Source: Acidobacteriota bacterium (GTDB lineage Bacteria; Acidobacteriota; Terriglobia; Terriglobales; Acidobacteriaceae). Taken from it: 64,000 nucleotides of DNA. Positions 9,348 to 18,410 of this stretch are shown piece after piece. Under the pieces are notes generated by a model. That model saw only the letters and a list, made by a program, of their open reading frames with translations. It was not told where the DNA came from and made no database searches. Both the position numbers and the translations under genes were made by a program. The stretch spans positions 434,001-498,000 of the forward strand of contig JACPYL010000025.1 in the NCBI GenBank assembly GCA_016196065.1, written 5' to 3'. Numbering within the stretch: the stretch's first letter is position 1; every line of letters starts with the position of its first letter.

Positions 9348-10661
9348 TCAGGCTTGCGCAGCCGTTTTCAAATGGTCACGCAGCCATACCCACACCCAAT
9401 TCAGCAGGGCGGCACCTACCGTCACTTTCAAAATCCGCGACTGGCTCAAGTCCACCTGCCCAAACATCGCGATGCAAAGTCCGATTCCAATCACCGCCAG
9501 CAATGGCCCTCCCGGGATGCGAAACCGCGCCACCCCCGGTTGTTTGTAGCGCAACACGATGAGCGCAGCACAAACGACTCCGTAGTAAAACAATCGTGCG
9601 ACTGCCGAGAGCGTGACGTTCCAGGAGAAGTTGCCGAAAAGCGCCAGCCCCCAAACTGTCAGGGCGTATACAAGGATCGAAAGCCAAGGCGTATGAAATC
9701 GGCGGCTCACCCACGCAAACGGCCCAGGCAGATCTCCACTTTCGGCGAGAGCAAATGTGGTGCGCGGCATGGACAGAAGCTTTGCGCCAAGGTATCCATA
9801 CACCGAGATCAGAGCGCCGATGGCCACCAGCGCAGCACCGCGATTTCCCATCGCGATCCGTGCAACTTCTGCCAGAGGACGGTCCGTCGTCGCTCCACTA
9901 CCCAGAACTCCCACCACCACCCACTGCACCAAGGCATAGATCGCGATACACCCGATCAGCGCCATCAGCAGTGCGAATCCCACATCGCGCTTCGGATTCT
10001 TCGCTTCCCCGAGCGGCACCAACGCAGTCTCGAACCCGCCAAAGGCGAACACCAGCAGCACCATCGCCTTCAACCAGACGCTGGTCGCGAGCGGTCCTTC
10101 TGGCGCCATCGGAGCCGGATGAAAGATCGTGACCGCCGCACCTGCCAGAATCACCATCAGCAATGGAAGAAGTTTGGCTATCGTGAAGATGTTGCTGACT
10201 CGCGTCCCCGCACGCACGCCCAGGATATTAATGAGGGCCAGCAATCCCACCAGAGCCGTCAGGATTAAGAATCGCGCAGCCTTTGCCCCCGGCCAGAACT
10301 CCGCCAGGTAGATGACAAACAAATTGGCATTCGCAGCCGGCGCCGCCGACTGCGCGAGGTAGAAAGTCCATCCCACCACCAAGCCGACGAGTCGCCCGAA
10401 AACGGTGCGGGCATATAGATATGGTCCGCCCGCTTCCGAAAATTGCGATGCCACCTCTGCGAAGCACATCATGATGACGCCGATCGCGGCTCCTGCAATC
10501 AGCACCGCCAGAACGCTTTCCTTTCCCAGCAGTGCAGCCACCGTTCCTGGGAGTCCGAACACGCCGCTGCCGATCATCGAGTTCACGGTCAGCGCGACCA
10601 GGCTCCAGCGCCCGATTGCCCGCACCAGTCCGGCCTTTGGATTCGGGATCGTGGTCGTCAT
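9348..10661 (-). CDS. APC superfamily amino acid permease
   Basis: A 437-residue integral membrane protein with about 12 hydrophobic segments. The first membrane segment holds the APC signature NSMIGSGVFGLPG, where the helix breaks around substrate; FAEVASQFSEAGGPYLYAR and FAFGGFETALVPLGEAKNPKRD are also typical of amino acid/polyamine/organocation transporters. A GGGG box precedes the ATG at 10661. The gene is first in a leftward run with the CocE-type and CehA-type hydrolase genes (39 and 43 bp gaps). The run could therefore take up and break down an amino-acyl or amide compound, which is inference from context. Confidence 0.9.
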   Translation of the reverse strand: MTTTIPNPKAGLVRAIGRWSLVALTVNSMIGSGVFGLPGTVAALLGKESVLAVLIAGAAIGVIMMCFAEVASQFSEAGGPYLYARTVFGRLVGLVVGWTFYLAQSAAPAANANLFVIYLAEFWPGAKAARFLILTALVGLLALINILGVRAGTRVSNIFTIAKLLPLLMVILAGAAVTIFHPAPMAPEGPLATSVWLKAMVLLVFAFGGFETALVPLGEAKNPKRDVGFALLMALIGCIAIYALVQWVVVGVLGSGATTDRPLAEVARIAMGNRGAALVAIGALISVYGYLGAKLLSMPRTTFALAESGDLPGPFAWVSRRFHTPWLSILVYALTVWGLALFGNFSWNVTLSAVARLFYYGVVCAALIVLRYKQPGVARFRIPGGPLLAVIGIGLCIAMFGQVDLSQSRILKVTVGAALLNWVWVWLRDHLKTAAQA

Positions 10662-10755
10662 CGCGCCCCGTTTGTATCACAGCGAGTCGAATCCGCGGTA
10701 AACTTCTTGTCTCGCTTTTGAGAATCCAAAAAGCCCTGCGGAGTGTACTAAGAAA

Positions 10756-11502
10756 GTGCCACCTTCGATTTCTGACATCCGGTTGTTGCTCAAGGTAAAA
10801 CAGCTTCCCCAATGTGCTGAGTCCCGTCGAGTTTTCGTTACGGGCGGAACGGGCTACATGGGCAGTTCCCTGATCCCCGCCCTTTTGCACCGTGGCCACC
10901 GCGTCCGCGGTCTGGTCCGTCCGGCGTCCAAAGGTAACCTGCCGAGCGGAAGCGAAGTCGTCTCTGGCGACGCTCTCGATGCCAATACCTACAAACATCT
11001 GATACGCCCCTCCGACACCTTCATTCACCTGGTCGGAGTCGCCCATCCATCGCCCGCCAAGGCTGCCGAGTTCCAGTCCATCGACTTGGTCGCCGCCCGC
11101 GAGGCAATCAATGCTGCCGCGGACAGCGGGATCGCCCATTTCGTCTACCTGAGCGTCGCGCACCCCGCGCCCATGATGAAGGCTTACATAGCCGTGCGCA
11201 CCGAATGCGAAGCCCTGATCAAGCAGCGCGGCCTCAACGCCACAATTCTGCGCCCCTGGTATGTCCTCGGCCCCGGCCACAAGTGGCCCTACGCGCTCCT
11301 GCCCTTCTACAAGGTCATGGAGGCTTTGCCGTTCACTCGGGAAGGCGCCCAGCGCCTCGGACTGGTCACTCTCGAGCAGATGATCATGGCGCTCGTCGAG
11401 GCCGTTGAATCGCCAGTTCAGGGCCTAAGGATCGTAGGGGTACCCGGCATTCGGACTGCCCAAGCCTCGCTGGCCCGCGCACAAGCCCGCCAAACCGCAT
11501 GA
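10756..11502 (+). CDS. NAD(P)-binding epimerase/NmrA-like protein
   Basis: About 248 residues with an extended-SDR Rossmann start, VFVTGGTGYMGSSLIPALL (GxxGxxG at about 30-36). The middle segments FIHLVGVAHPSPAKAAEFQSID and HFVYLSV and the late motif TILRPWYVLGPG are typical of the NAD(P)H-binding/NDUFA9-like group. The canonical YxxxK is replaced by a region with AYIAVRTECEALI, as is usual for this atypical group, so redox catalysis is doubtful. The start is uncertain: the GTG at 10756 is the longest candidate and has only a poor ribosome site. It is divergent from the APC permease. Confidence 0.78.
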   Translation: MPPSISDIRLLLKVKQLPQCAESRRVFVTGGTGYMGSSLIPALLHRGHRVRGLVRPASKGNLPSGSEVVSGDALDANTYKHLIRPSDTFIHLVGVAHPSPAKAAEFQSIDLVAAREAINAAADSGIAHFVYLSVAHPAPMMKAYIAVRTECEALIKQRGLNATILRPWYVLGPGHKWPYALLPFYKVMEALPFTREGAQRLGLVTLEQMIMALVEAVESPVQGLRIVGVPGIRTAQASLARAQARQTA

Positions 11503-11687
11503 AAACGCCCGCCCGGCGTGCCTTTTAGAAATCCCATTTCTTCAATTACGGAAGCACATGCACACGGGGAATCTGTTCGCCTGCGGCAGCAGATGCGAAG
11601 GTGATCAAGCCGGAACAGATAGAGCCGCGAAGCGGCCGTACCTGCAAGATCGGCCCGACTGCGGGCCTGCAAATTGGAAAGGACCTC

Positions 11688-12077
11688 ATGGACCGCGAAA
11701 ACCGCGCCAGCATGGACGAGATCCACCTACGCATCCTGCGCGTTACCGAAGACCTGCGCGCCATCCAGCGTGAACTGAACTGTGCCGCCATGCAGGCGCC
11801 CAACGATCCCGAACTGATGGAAGCCCTCTCCGATCCCCCCGAGATGGAATCACTGAATGTGCTGAAATCGGCGCTCGACCAGATGCGCCACTTCCTGTGG
11901 TTCTACATGCAAGTCATGACCAGCGGCTCCGAGATGGGCGAGAAGCTCCGCCAGAGCCTGCGGCAGGATCCCGTGCCCCACGTACCCGAAACGGAAAAGC
12001 AGCAGCATATGCAGAACGCGTCCGACGCCATCATGCTGCGCTATCTCGCCGACAGCAAGTTCCGCAAGCCCAACTAG
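11688..12077 (+). CDS. Hypothetical protein, helical and soluble
   Basis: A 129-residue protein starting MDRENRASMDEIHLRIL. It is predicted largely helical from its heptad-like spacing (ILRVTEDLRAIQREL; LNVLKSALDQMRHFLWFYMQVM) and has no signal peptide or membrane segment. The ATG at 11688 was chosen because AAAGGAC lies about 7 nt upstream; the frame is open from a GTG at 11601. I do not recognise the family. It has no close operon partner: 185 bp separate it from the upstream NAD-binding gene and 105 bp from the TPR gene downstream. Confidence 0.62.
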   Translation: MDRENRASMDEIHLRILRVTEDLRAIQRELNCAAMQAPNDPELMEALSDPPEMESLNVLKSALDQMRHFLWFYMQVMTSGSEMGEKLRQSLRQDPVPHVPETEKQQHMQNASDAIMLRYLADSKFRKPN

Positions 12078-12182
12078 GCCTTCAGTTGGTAGCCCTGCAC
12101 CGCGCCCCAGACAATAAATTGACAATTGGGCGATTCCATCGGGAGTACAATTCCTCCCAATGTTGCTGCCGTGGGGGCGTCC

Positions 12183-13316
12183 ATGAAAAGCCTTCTCGCT
12201 ATATCCAGCCTGATCGTCGTTTCGACCACCTTGATTGCTTCCGCCCAAGTTGGGCGCCGGACGCCCAGCCGTCCACGAGTTACCGCCCCTGACTTTTCGC
12301 CCAACACTACGATCTTTCTGAGCGGGAAGGTGGTGGTTGAGGATGGCAGTCCGCTAACGGAACCAGCGATGATCCAAACAATATGCCGTGGACAACGACG
12401 CCCGGAGACTCATACCGATTCACACGGGAGTTTCAGTTTCCAGTTTGGGAGCCGCGCTTCGGTCACCAGTGAAATTGGCTTTGATGCGGATACACCGATG
12501 CAAAGCACGGCCAACGCACGCAACGAACGTCGCGACCTGAAGGATTGTGAACTGCAAGCCTCGCTCGCAGGATTCACCTCCGACGTCCTGGAACTCGGCG
12601 CCCGTTTTTCCGGCGACCAGAGCGCCGATGTCGGTCGCATCATTCTCCACCGCATGGCCAACGTCGAAGGATTCACGATCAGCGCCACGACTGCGGAGGC
12701 TCCCTCCACCGCCAGGAAAGCTCTGGAGAAGGGCCAAGAGCAGGAAAAGAAAGCCCACTGGGACGACGCTCAGAAATCACTCGAAAAGGCGGTGGCGCTC
12801 TATCCGAGATTTGCTGTTGCCTGGTTTGAACTAGGGCGCGTGCAACAGCAGAAGAATGATCTCGTAGCCGCGCGCACTTCTTTCGAACAATCCATCGCCG
12901 CCGACGCCAAGTATGTGAACCCCTATCACGGCCTGATGGAACTGGCTCACCATGCCGAACATTGGAAAGAACTGACCGACATCAGCGAAAAATTGCTCGC
13001 TCTCAATCCAGTCAGTTTTCCGGAGGCTTGGTTCGCGAATGCGATCGGGCACTACTGCTTGCAGGATTTCGCCAGCGCGGAAAAGAGCGCTCGTCGAGGA
13101 CTGCAGATGGATACTGAGCATCGTATCCCTCGACTGGAATACATGCTGGGAATGGCCCTGCTGAAGAAACCAGACTACCGGGAAGCAGCGCAACACCTGC
13201 AGATGTTCCTGCACCTCTCGAACAAACCTGCGGAAATCGCCGAAGCCCGAAGACATCTCGACGAGATCGCCCGGCTGTCAGCTGCTGCAACGCCTCCGGC
13301 AAGCGAAAACAAATAA
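12183..13316 (+). CDS. Secreted TPR protein
   Basis: A 377-residue exported protein. The signal peptide starts at the ATG at 12183 (MKSLLAISSLIVVSTTLIASAQ), which has a GGGGG box upstream. The N-terminal third, with LSGKVVVEDGSPLTEPAMIQ and HTDSHGSFSFQFG, looks like a carboxypeptidase-regulatory-like beta domain. The second half is tetratricopeptide repeats, for example AHWDDAQKSLEKAVALYPRF followed by AWFELGRVQQQKNDLVAA. No catalytic motif is visible. This fold combination is common in Acidobacteriota and suggests protein binding in the periplasm or at the cell surface (inference). Confidence 0.82.
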   Translation: MKSLLAISSLIVVSTTLIASAQVGRRTPSRPRVTAPDFSPNTTIFLSGKVVVEDGSPLTEPAMIQTICRGQRRPETHTDSHGSFSFQFGSRASVTSEIGFDADTPMQSTANARNERRDLKDCELQASLAGFTSDVLELGARFSGDQSADVGRIILHRMANVEGFTISATTAEAPSTARKALEKGQEQEKKAHWDDAQKSLEKAVALYPRFAVAWFELGRVQQQKNDLVAARTSFEQSIAADAKYVNPYHGLMELAHHAEHWKELTDISEKLLALNPVSFPEAWFANAIGHYCLQDFASAEKSARRGLQMDTEHRIPRLEYMLGMALLKKPDYREAAQHLQMFLHLSNKPAEIAEARRHLDEIARLSAAATPPASENK

Positions 13317-13371
13317 CGATTCTCGCCGATGCAGTTCAGTTTGCCCGGCGTGACCTGAATACTGGAAACTG

Positions 13372-13983
13372 CTACTTCAATTCCAGCATCCCCGCGCTCA
13401 CGTGGGCATCCAGCATGGTCTTACCGTGACCTTTCCAGGTCATCATCCGAAACAAGCCGCCTTTTTCGCGATCGAAGGCCGGCGCGTGAATATCGCCGGC
13501 AAACACAAAGCCGCGCACGGATTTGTATTCTTCCGGGTCGCCCACGTCGATCGACAGTTTGCCCGAACGCAGCAGGCACACCTTGTCTCCGTCCACGTTC
13601 GCAATCTGAAGTTCGCCCGCCATCATTGATATCGCGAGGCTTGAGTCCTTGGGCACTTCTACGACTGCGGTGGAGAGTGTCGGCAGGTCTTCAATTTCAA
13701 TGAGAACCGGATTGCGATTACGATCAATCTTTACCCGCGCAGTTTTTGCCGATTCGGCGCTGACATTTTCGATGTTCACGTGCACGTCCGGACTCTGCGT
13801 GCCCAGGACTTCGACCTTGCCGCTGGTAGCCCGGATCTCAATCCGCTTGCCGCTCCTTAACCGCCCGACATCGGAAACGCTCGAACTCCACAGCAAATAC
13901 ACGGAAACGATCACCAGAACGCTAATTCCGATGGCGCCAAAAAACTTTTTTACAGTCCCCACGTTGTTCGTTGATGCTTCCAT
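13372..13983 (-). CDS. Hypothetical single-pass membrane protein
   Basis: A 203-residue protein with a short cytoplasmic N-terminus, one hydrophobic segment (about 15-33, AIGISVLVIVSVYLLW), then a beta-rich outer part with repeating strands such as IEIRATSGKVEVLG, HVNIENV, VLIEIEDLP and GELQIANVDG. That pattern recalls DUF4097-like adhesin beta-helices, but the match is only by eye. GGGAGA precedes the ATG. It lies 242 bp downstream of pilT on the same strand, and the gap contains a hairpin, so cotranscription is doubtful. Confidence 0.65.
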   Translation of the reverse strand: MEASTNNVGTVKKFFGAIGISVLVIVSVYLLWSSSVSDVGRLRSGKRIEIRATSGKVEVLGTQSPDVHVNIENVSAESAKTARVKIDRNRNPVLIEIEDLPTLSTAVVEVPKDSSLAISMMAGELQIANVDGDKVCLLRSGKLSIDVGDPEEYKSVRGFVFAGDIHAPAFDREKGGLFRMMTWKGHGKTMLDAHVSAGMLELK

Positions 13984-14180
13984 TTGTCTCTCCCCGCCGG
14001 AACAGGACCTTGAGCCTTGCGCTCTTGGAGGACATACAACTTAACAGCGAACGCCTGTCAGCTCCGTGACATGGTGCTATAGGTACGCGCCTGGAGGGGT
14101 GTTAGTTCCACGCCCGTGGGTAGCCACGATGGGAAGGACCACTTCTGACTGGGGCAGGCGCCGGCTTTAGGCGATAGAAA

Positions 14181-14202
14181 GGGGCGCGCTTTCGCGCGTC
14201 CC
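14181..14202. repeat. GC-rich hairpin between pilT and the membrane protein gene
   Basis: Two 9-nt arms (GGGGCGCGC and GCGCGTCCC) pair with one mismatch around a TTTC loop. No T-run follows on the minus strand, so it is not a typical terminator. It may be a dispersed repeat or an mRNA stabiliser. The rest of 13984-14225 shows nothing I can name. Confidence 0.4.
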
Positions 14203-14225
14203 AGATACCGATTCCAATCCGTGAT

Positions 14226-15347
14226 CTATCGTCCGAACCCGGCCGACTGCATGGATTGCCGCGACAAGTCCGATGTCGATGCAATGCCCTGCATACGGAG
14301 TTTGAATTCGTCGGCGTTGGAGGCGTTCTCGAGAGCCGTCTCATAGCCGACCAATCCTGCCTGGAACAGATCCCAGAGGGACTGATCGAACGTCTGCATG
14401 CCGTATTGCGATGTACCGGAAGAGATCGCGTCGCGGATGGCGCGCGTCTTTTCGGGCACAAGAATACATTCGCGAATGTAAGCCGTAGTGACGCAGACTT
14501 CGACCGCAGGCACGCGGCCTTCGGCGTCCGAACGGCGCACCAGGCGCTGGCTGACGATCGCTCGCAAGACCGCTGCGAGTTGCAGCCGGATCTGCTTCTG
14601 TTCCGGCGGCGGAAAGATCGCGATGATACGGTTGATGCTTTCGACCGCGTCCAGGGTGTGCAACGTGGAGAAAACCATGTGGCCGGTTTCTGCCGCATGC
14701 AACGCGGTTCCGATCGTTTCCAGATCGCGCATTTCGCCGACCAGGATCACGTCCGGATCCTGACGCAAACTGGCGCGTAACGCGGCACCAAACGAAGGCG
14801 TGTCTACTTCGATCTCGCGCTGGTTGACGTATCCCTTTTTATCGCGGTGCAGAAATTCGATTGGGTCTTCGATCGTGATGATGTGTTCGGCGCGAGTCGA
14901 ATTGATGCGGTCGACCATCGCAGCGAGAGTGGTCGATTTGCCGGAACCCGTGACGCCGGTGACCAGCACCAGGCCGCGAGGCATGTCGCAAATCTGTTCC
15001 ACCACTTTGGGCAGAAACAGTTCGTCAAGTGCGCGGATCTTGGTCGGAATGACGCGAAGCACCAGTCCGACGTTGCCGCGTTGCTGAAAGACGTTGACAC
15101 GGAATCGTCCCAAGCCAGCGACGCCGTACGCCATATCGATTTCGGTGGTCTCTTTAAACTTCTGTTTCTGGCGCGCGGACATCATGCTGAACGCCATGTT
15201 CAGCATGTCTTCGGCGGAGACACGCGACTGGTCGGTGAGCGGAGTCAGTTCGCCATCGATGCGCAGATGGGGATAGTTCCCGACCTTCAAATGCAAGTCG
15301 GATGCACGACGCTCCATAGCAATGCGCAACAGGTCATCAATATTCAT
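14226..15347 (-). CDS. pilT: Type IV pilus retraction ATPase PilT
   Basis: A 373-residue hexameric secretion-type ATPase. Visible are the N-terminal ASDLHL motif (15-20), Walker A GVTGSGKST (131-139), the Asp box around TIEDPIEF, Walker B ILVGEMRD (201-208), and the His box TGHMVFSTLHT (221-231). The C-terminal segment has the AIRD-x-I-SG region found in PilT. Length and motifs fit PilT, which drives pilus disassembly and twitching motility at the inner membrane, rather than the longer PilB. Paralogues such as PilU cannot be excluded. No other pilus gene lies in the window. Confidence 0.93.
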   Translation of the reverse strand: MNIDDLLRIAMERRASDLHLKVGNYPHLRIDGELTPLTDQSRVSAEDMLNMAFSMMSARQKQKFKETTEIDMAYGVAGLGRFRVNVFQQRGNVGLVLRVIPTKIRALDELFLPKVVEQICDMPRGLVLVTGVTGSGKSTTLAAMVDRINSTRAEHIITIEDPIEFLHRDKKGYVNQREIEVDTPSFGAALRASLRQDPDVILVGEMRDLETIGTALHAAETGHMVFSTLHTLDAVESINRIIAIFPPPEQKQIRLQLAAVLRAIVSQRLVRRSDAEGRVPAVEVCVTTAYIRECILVPEKTRAIRDAISSGTSQYGMQTFDQSLWDLFQAGLVGYETALENASNADEFKLRMQGIASTSDLSRQSMQSAGFGR

Positions 15348-15506
15348 TCGGGCAAGACTCCGGCAACTCCCCTATGATGGCGCGAAGCGGGGGCGGGTAC
15401 GAGATGACGGAGGTAATGGGACTTCCGAGGCGTTGCAAGGCCCTTTAGTATCAGACACTTGGCAGTGCCCGGCAGGGCCATAGAGAACTCCTGGCGTCAG
15501 GCCACT

Positions 15507-15531
15507 AAAAAAGCCGCCCAATTGGGCGGCT
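15507..15531 (-). terminator. Rho-independent terminator after the DinB-like gene
   Basis: A perfect 8-bp stem (AGCCGCCC/GGGCGGCT) with an AATT loop is followed on the minus strand by six T residues. It lies 26 bp beyond the stop codon of the DinB-like gene. Confidence 0.85.
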
Positions 15532-15556
15532 CTGCACATCTCGCACAAGGGATCAA

Positions 15557-16087
15557 TCAGGCCGCAGTCTCGGCGCTGGCAGGCTGGAAGGGCTCGTCGT
15601 AACTGCCTCCGTAAATAGACGGGCATTTCGCTCCCATCGGACGCAGGTAAGTCGCGAGTTCGCCGCGATGGTGGATGCTGTGGTTGTTGAGGAATCCGAG
15701 ATACATCGCGGCTGGAAAATTGAATGCACCCATGAAATCGACCGGAGTCGCCAGCTGTTCGCCCGTCAGTGCACGGACGCGTCCGGCAGCGCGCTTGTAA
15801 TTCTGGTCGTACCACGCCACCAGTTCAGCCACATTCTTGGGTTTGTCGGCTTCGGCTGGACTCGCCATCGCAAATTTCATGTCGGCGATTCCGTCGAGGA
15901 ACTGAATGTCGGTGTTCGCGATGTGCCAGGCCAATTCCCAGGCAGTGCGCGCGTGCGGATCGGGTCGATAGTCGCGCTTGTCGTCGGGAATGCGCGAGAA
16001 GACCTTCTTGGTTGTTTCTACTTCGTTGGTGAAGCCGTCGAGCATGGCGTCTCGAAAAGCCAGAGCAAATTCAGGAGTGGTAGCCAT
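15557..16087 (-). CDS. DinB family protein
   Basis: A 176-residue four-helix-bundle protein of the DinB/YfiT-like type. The expected metal-ligand histidines are present: one in ELAWHIANTD and the pair in NHSIHHRGELATYL near the C-terminal third. Such proteins are putative metal-dependent transferases or hydrolases that often use bacillithiol or similar thiols; the substrate is unknown. GAAGGAG sits before the ATG and a strong terminator follows the stop, so it is probably transcribed alone. Confidence 0.85.
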   Translation of the reverse strand: MATTPEFALAFRDAMLDGFTNEVETTKKVFSRIPDDKRDYRPDPHARTAWELAWHIANTDIQFLDGIADMKFAMASPAEADKPKNVAELVAWYDQNYKRAAGRVRALTGEQLATPVDFMGAFNFPAAMYLGFLNNHSIHHRGELATYLRPMGAKCPSIYGGSYDEPFQPASAETAA

Positions 16088-16195
16088 CGGAGTTTCTCCT
16101 TCTTGAAGCAGGTTGCAGAAGCGTGGACAGGGACGCCTCTGGAGAGGCGCTAATTACTCTAGTCCACGGGGATGATGGAGAGCAAACGAGCGGGA

Positions 16196-16238
16196 GCAGA
16201 CTTCCCAGGTCTCGACCAACACGAGGCCTGGGATCTGC
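16196..16238. repeat. Long interrupted hairpin downstream of a secreted-protein gene
   Basis: Outer arms GCAGA/TCTGC and inner 11-nt arms CCCAGGTCTCG/CGAGGCCTGGG (one mismatch) enclose a 7-nt loop. No T-run follows in either direction. It sits 16 bp past the stop of the leftward gene, so it could be a processing or stability hairpin. A smaller hairpin, CGCCTCT/AGAGGCG, lies at about 16132-16149. Confidence 0.5.
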
Positions 16239-16253
16239 CAGGTGGCTATTTCA

Positions 16254-16970
16254 TCAGGGGATTACCTTCCACTGTAACTTCGTGGTGGGCACGCACAGCA
16301 TGTCGGCTTGCTTGCTGCGGAACAGCGGATCGCCGAACTGGTTGTGCAGCTGCACCGTCTTGTCGAATGGACGAACCGTCATCTTGTAACAAGTCAGGTG
16401 ATCCTTGGGGTGAGTGATCGGGGTCACGATTCCGTTGTGCGTCTTTTGCACAGGATTGCAGAACAGGAACGGTTTGCCCACCTTGTGCGCCGAGTTGAAC
16501 CATTGATCGGTGAGACCGACTTTCGTGTTTATCGGATTGCCATTCGTGACCACGTAGCAATTGAAGTGATCCAGATTGAATGCCGGTCCGTGTGGTTCCT
16601 TCTGAGTTGGAACAGCGAGAAAGCGTGCCTGCCCGGTCACGATTGTCTGCGCGCCGAATTGATTTTCGATTTGCACTTCGCGGGTCACGATTGGTTGTCC
16701 GGCGGCTTTGTGAAGGGCCAAATGCGCATCCGGATTGGTGATGGGAGTAATTATCCCGTTGTGATCCTTAACGGTGGGATTGCAAAAGCGCCAGATGTTC
16801 CCCACTTTTGCGGCGCTGGTACCGAACTGATCGACCAGGACGACGGGTTGCACGGGAATAGCGCTCGTCGCGGTTGGCAGATAGCACTTGAAATGGTCGG
16901 TTTCGTATTGCGCGAAGGCAGCGGAGCTGAGGACTACCAGAACCGCGATCAGGGTGAGTAGGTTTTTCAT
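16254..16970 (-). CDS. Secreted protein with two internal repeats (DUF7450-like)
   Basis: A 238-residue exported protein. The signal peptide MKNLLTLIAVLVVLSSAAFA starts at the ATG at 16970, which has AAGGAG upstream. The mature part is two copies of a roughly 105-residue unit that share DHFKCY/DHFNCY at the start, V-L-x-DQ(F/W), KVG-x-x-xxFCNP, and NGI(I/V)TPIT-(N/H)P. Each unit holds several cysteines that could pair. The pattern resembles the DUF7450 family, by memory only. No catalytic residues are evident. It lies 124 bp downstream of another secreted-protein gene on the same strand. Confidence 0.75.
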   Translation of the reverse strand: MKNLLTLIAVLVVLSSAAFAQYETDHFKCYLPTATSAIPVQPVVLVDQFGTSAAKVGNIWRFCNPTVKDHNGIITPITNPDAHLALHKAAGQPIVTREVQIENQFGAQTIVTGQARFLAVPTQKEPHGPAFNLDHFNCYVVTNGNPINTKVGLTDQWFNSAHKVGKPFLFCNPVQKTHNGIVTPITHPKDHLTCYKMTVRPFDKTVQLHNQFGDPLFRSKQADMLCVPTTKLQWKVIP

Positions 16971-17094
16971 GACTGTTTCTCCTTGAGTATTGGGTTTTGA
17001 GGTGATGGTTTTGGTCGATGCGCTGGCAGCAGCGACCCTGCGCGAATACATTGCGTTCCAGTGGTTGCTCCCGAATTGCTCTGAAGCCGGGGAA

Positions 17095-18153
17095 CTATTG
17101 CCGGACCACGTTGGCAACCGTGACCAGGCAATCGGTCGCGGTCGGTCCGGAGTTGAAAATGGTGATGTTCAGCGCGCCGGCACCCAGGGCGGCTGTTGTG
17201 ATGTCGTGTCCGGTGTCGTCCCACAGACCGGGCACGGGCAGGCCCGAGCTACCGTTCCAGTCGCTGTCGACGTACTCGGCACCGATGCCTGCGATGGCAA
17301 GCCCGTTCACGTTGGTGGTCTCGTTGGACTCTTCCCGGACAGCCGTGCGACTGCGACTCTGGTCGTGTTGACCGTCCGCGCCAATGTTGTCCATGTAGGT
17401 AAAGCGGGTCGCCATCACGGGCAGTGCGAGCGTGTAGTTAAACGGAACAGATGGAACGAACGTATTGCCGGCAAGGCCGCCGCGATCGTAGATCGAGACC
17501 AGTCCGGTGCCAGCGCCGACCATGACGATGGAGGCACCCTCCCAAAGTGGATTCACGATCGGAAGATCAAATGGATCCGCTCCGTCGGTTCGGCCGCCTG
17601 CTCCGGCCAGAAGGGTTACCTGATAGAGGCCGTTGCCCGTCGCGACCGCAGCGGGAATCATGCCTCGATACACGGTCACTTGCGTTCCCGGCCAGCAGGG
17701 TGCGGGCCCGGTTCCAACCTGAGTGCCAACAACCCTCACGTTGCCCGATGCGGGCGCGGGTGCCAGCCGCTTGATCCTCAGGCTTTGCACCGCGGCGGGC
17801 GGTGCGCCGTTCGTGATCACCGCCCAATACAGAAAGGCGGCACTAACCGGCGGCACGATGCCGCTGATTTGGATGGCACTGCCGCCGCGGTTTCGTAGTG
17901 ACGCCCCGGCGCTGGTGAATTCGGCGTTGGAAAGGGTAAGAAAAGGAGCGACTGTGATGGGCGTGGGAGCAGCAAGGTTGGCGCCGCCCGGGCAAGAGGT
18001 TGTTCCCCAGGCACCGGCCGACTGCTCGGTGTCACTGGCAAAGGTCTTTCCCGGAAAGGTCAATAGAATGAGGCTCGCCAGCACCGCGACGGCGAGCAGG
18101 TTACGGTTGAACGTTTGTTTTGGCTTCCCTACGGCTGAAATCGCGGATGTCAT
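17095..18153 (-). CDS. Secreted protein of unknown function
   Basis: A 352-residue protein with a long signal peptide (positively charged start, hydrophobic core about 19-33, then FPGKTFASD). The mature part is beta-rich, with SAAFLYWAVI, QVTVYRGMIP, ASIVMVGAGTGLVSIYD and a C-terminal segment with ITIFNSGPTATDCLVTVANVV. The strand with AFLYWA is reminiscent of surface proteins with DUF3344-like or DUF11-like regions, but I cannot assign it firmly. The ATG at 18153 has CAGGAG at good spacing. The gene is divergent from the winged-helix/TPR regulator and 124 bp upstream of the two-repeat protein. Confidence 0.68.
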   Translation of the reverse strand: MTSAISAVGKPKQTFNRNLLAVAVLASLILLTFPGKTFASDTEQSAGAWGTTSCPGGANLAAPTPITVAPFLTLSNAEFTSAGASLRNRGGSAIQISGIVPPVSAAFLYWAVITNGAPPAAVQSLRIKRLAPAPASGNVRVVGTQVGTGPAPCWPGTQVTVYRGMIPAAVATGNGLYQVTLLAGAGGRTDGADPFDLPIVNPLWEGASIVMVGAGTGLVSIYDRGGLAGNTFVPSVPFNYTLALPVMATRFTYMDNIGADGQHDQSRSRTAVREESNETTNVNGLAIAGIGAEYVDSDWNGSSGLPVPGLWDDTGHDITTAALGAGALNITIFNSGPTATDCLVTVANVVRQ

Positions 18154-18281
18154 TGGATTGTTCTCCTGAATAATTTCGCGAACGCTTCGTGTGCGGCGAC
18201 AGCTTCCCGTCTTGCACCGCCGCCGCACAAAAGCTGCTTGCGATGGGTGCACTTTCCGTCAGTCGCGTCAGAAGGACAATG

Positions 18282-18321
18282 CCCGTGGCATCCCCGTGAG
18301 GTGACTTCTCAGTCCCCAGCG
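18282..18321 (+). promoter_or_regulatory. Conserved 40-nt intergenic motif, copy 1
   Basis: This segment matches 22435-22473 almost throughout: shared blocks include CCCG-GGCATCCC, GGTGA-TT and TCCCC-GCG in the same order and spacing. Both copies lie between divergent genes where a secreted protein is on the left. The role is unknown; it could be an operator or a dispersed element. The rest of the 18154-18410 gap shows no clear promoter. Confidence 0.45.
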
Positions 18322-18410
18322 GAACTTGTTATTCCGGTGTGAGTTAGTGGCTGAGCGCAGGCGCGCCGCGAGATGGTAGACTCATCCACAATCTTCCAGG
18401 GAGGGGGCCT

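Noticed and set aside
10228-11280. A 350-codon minus-strand frame covering parts of the permease and NAD-binding genes
   Set aside because: It overlaps two better supported genes in other frames and spans their divergent promoter region; the translation resembles frame-shifted permease sequence.
12126-12175. TTGACA near 12118 with TACAAT as a promoter of the TPR gene
   Set aside because: The spacing between the two hexamers is 21 bp, too long for a normal sigma-70 promoter.
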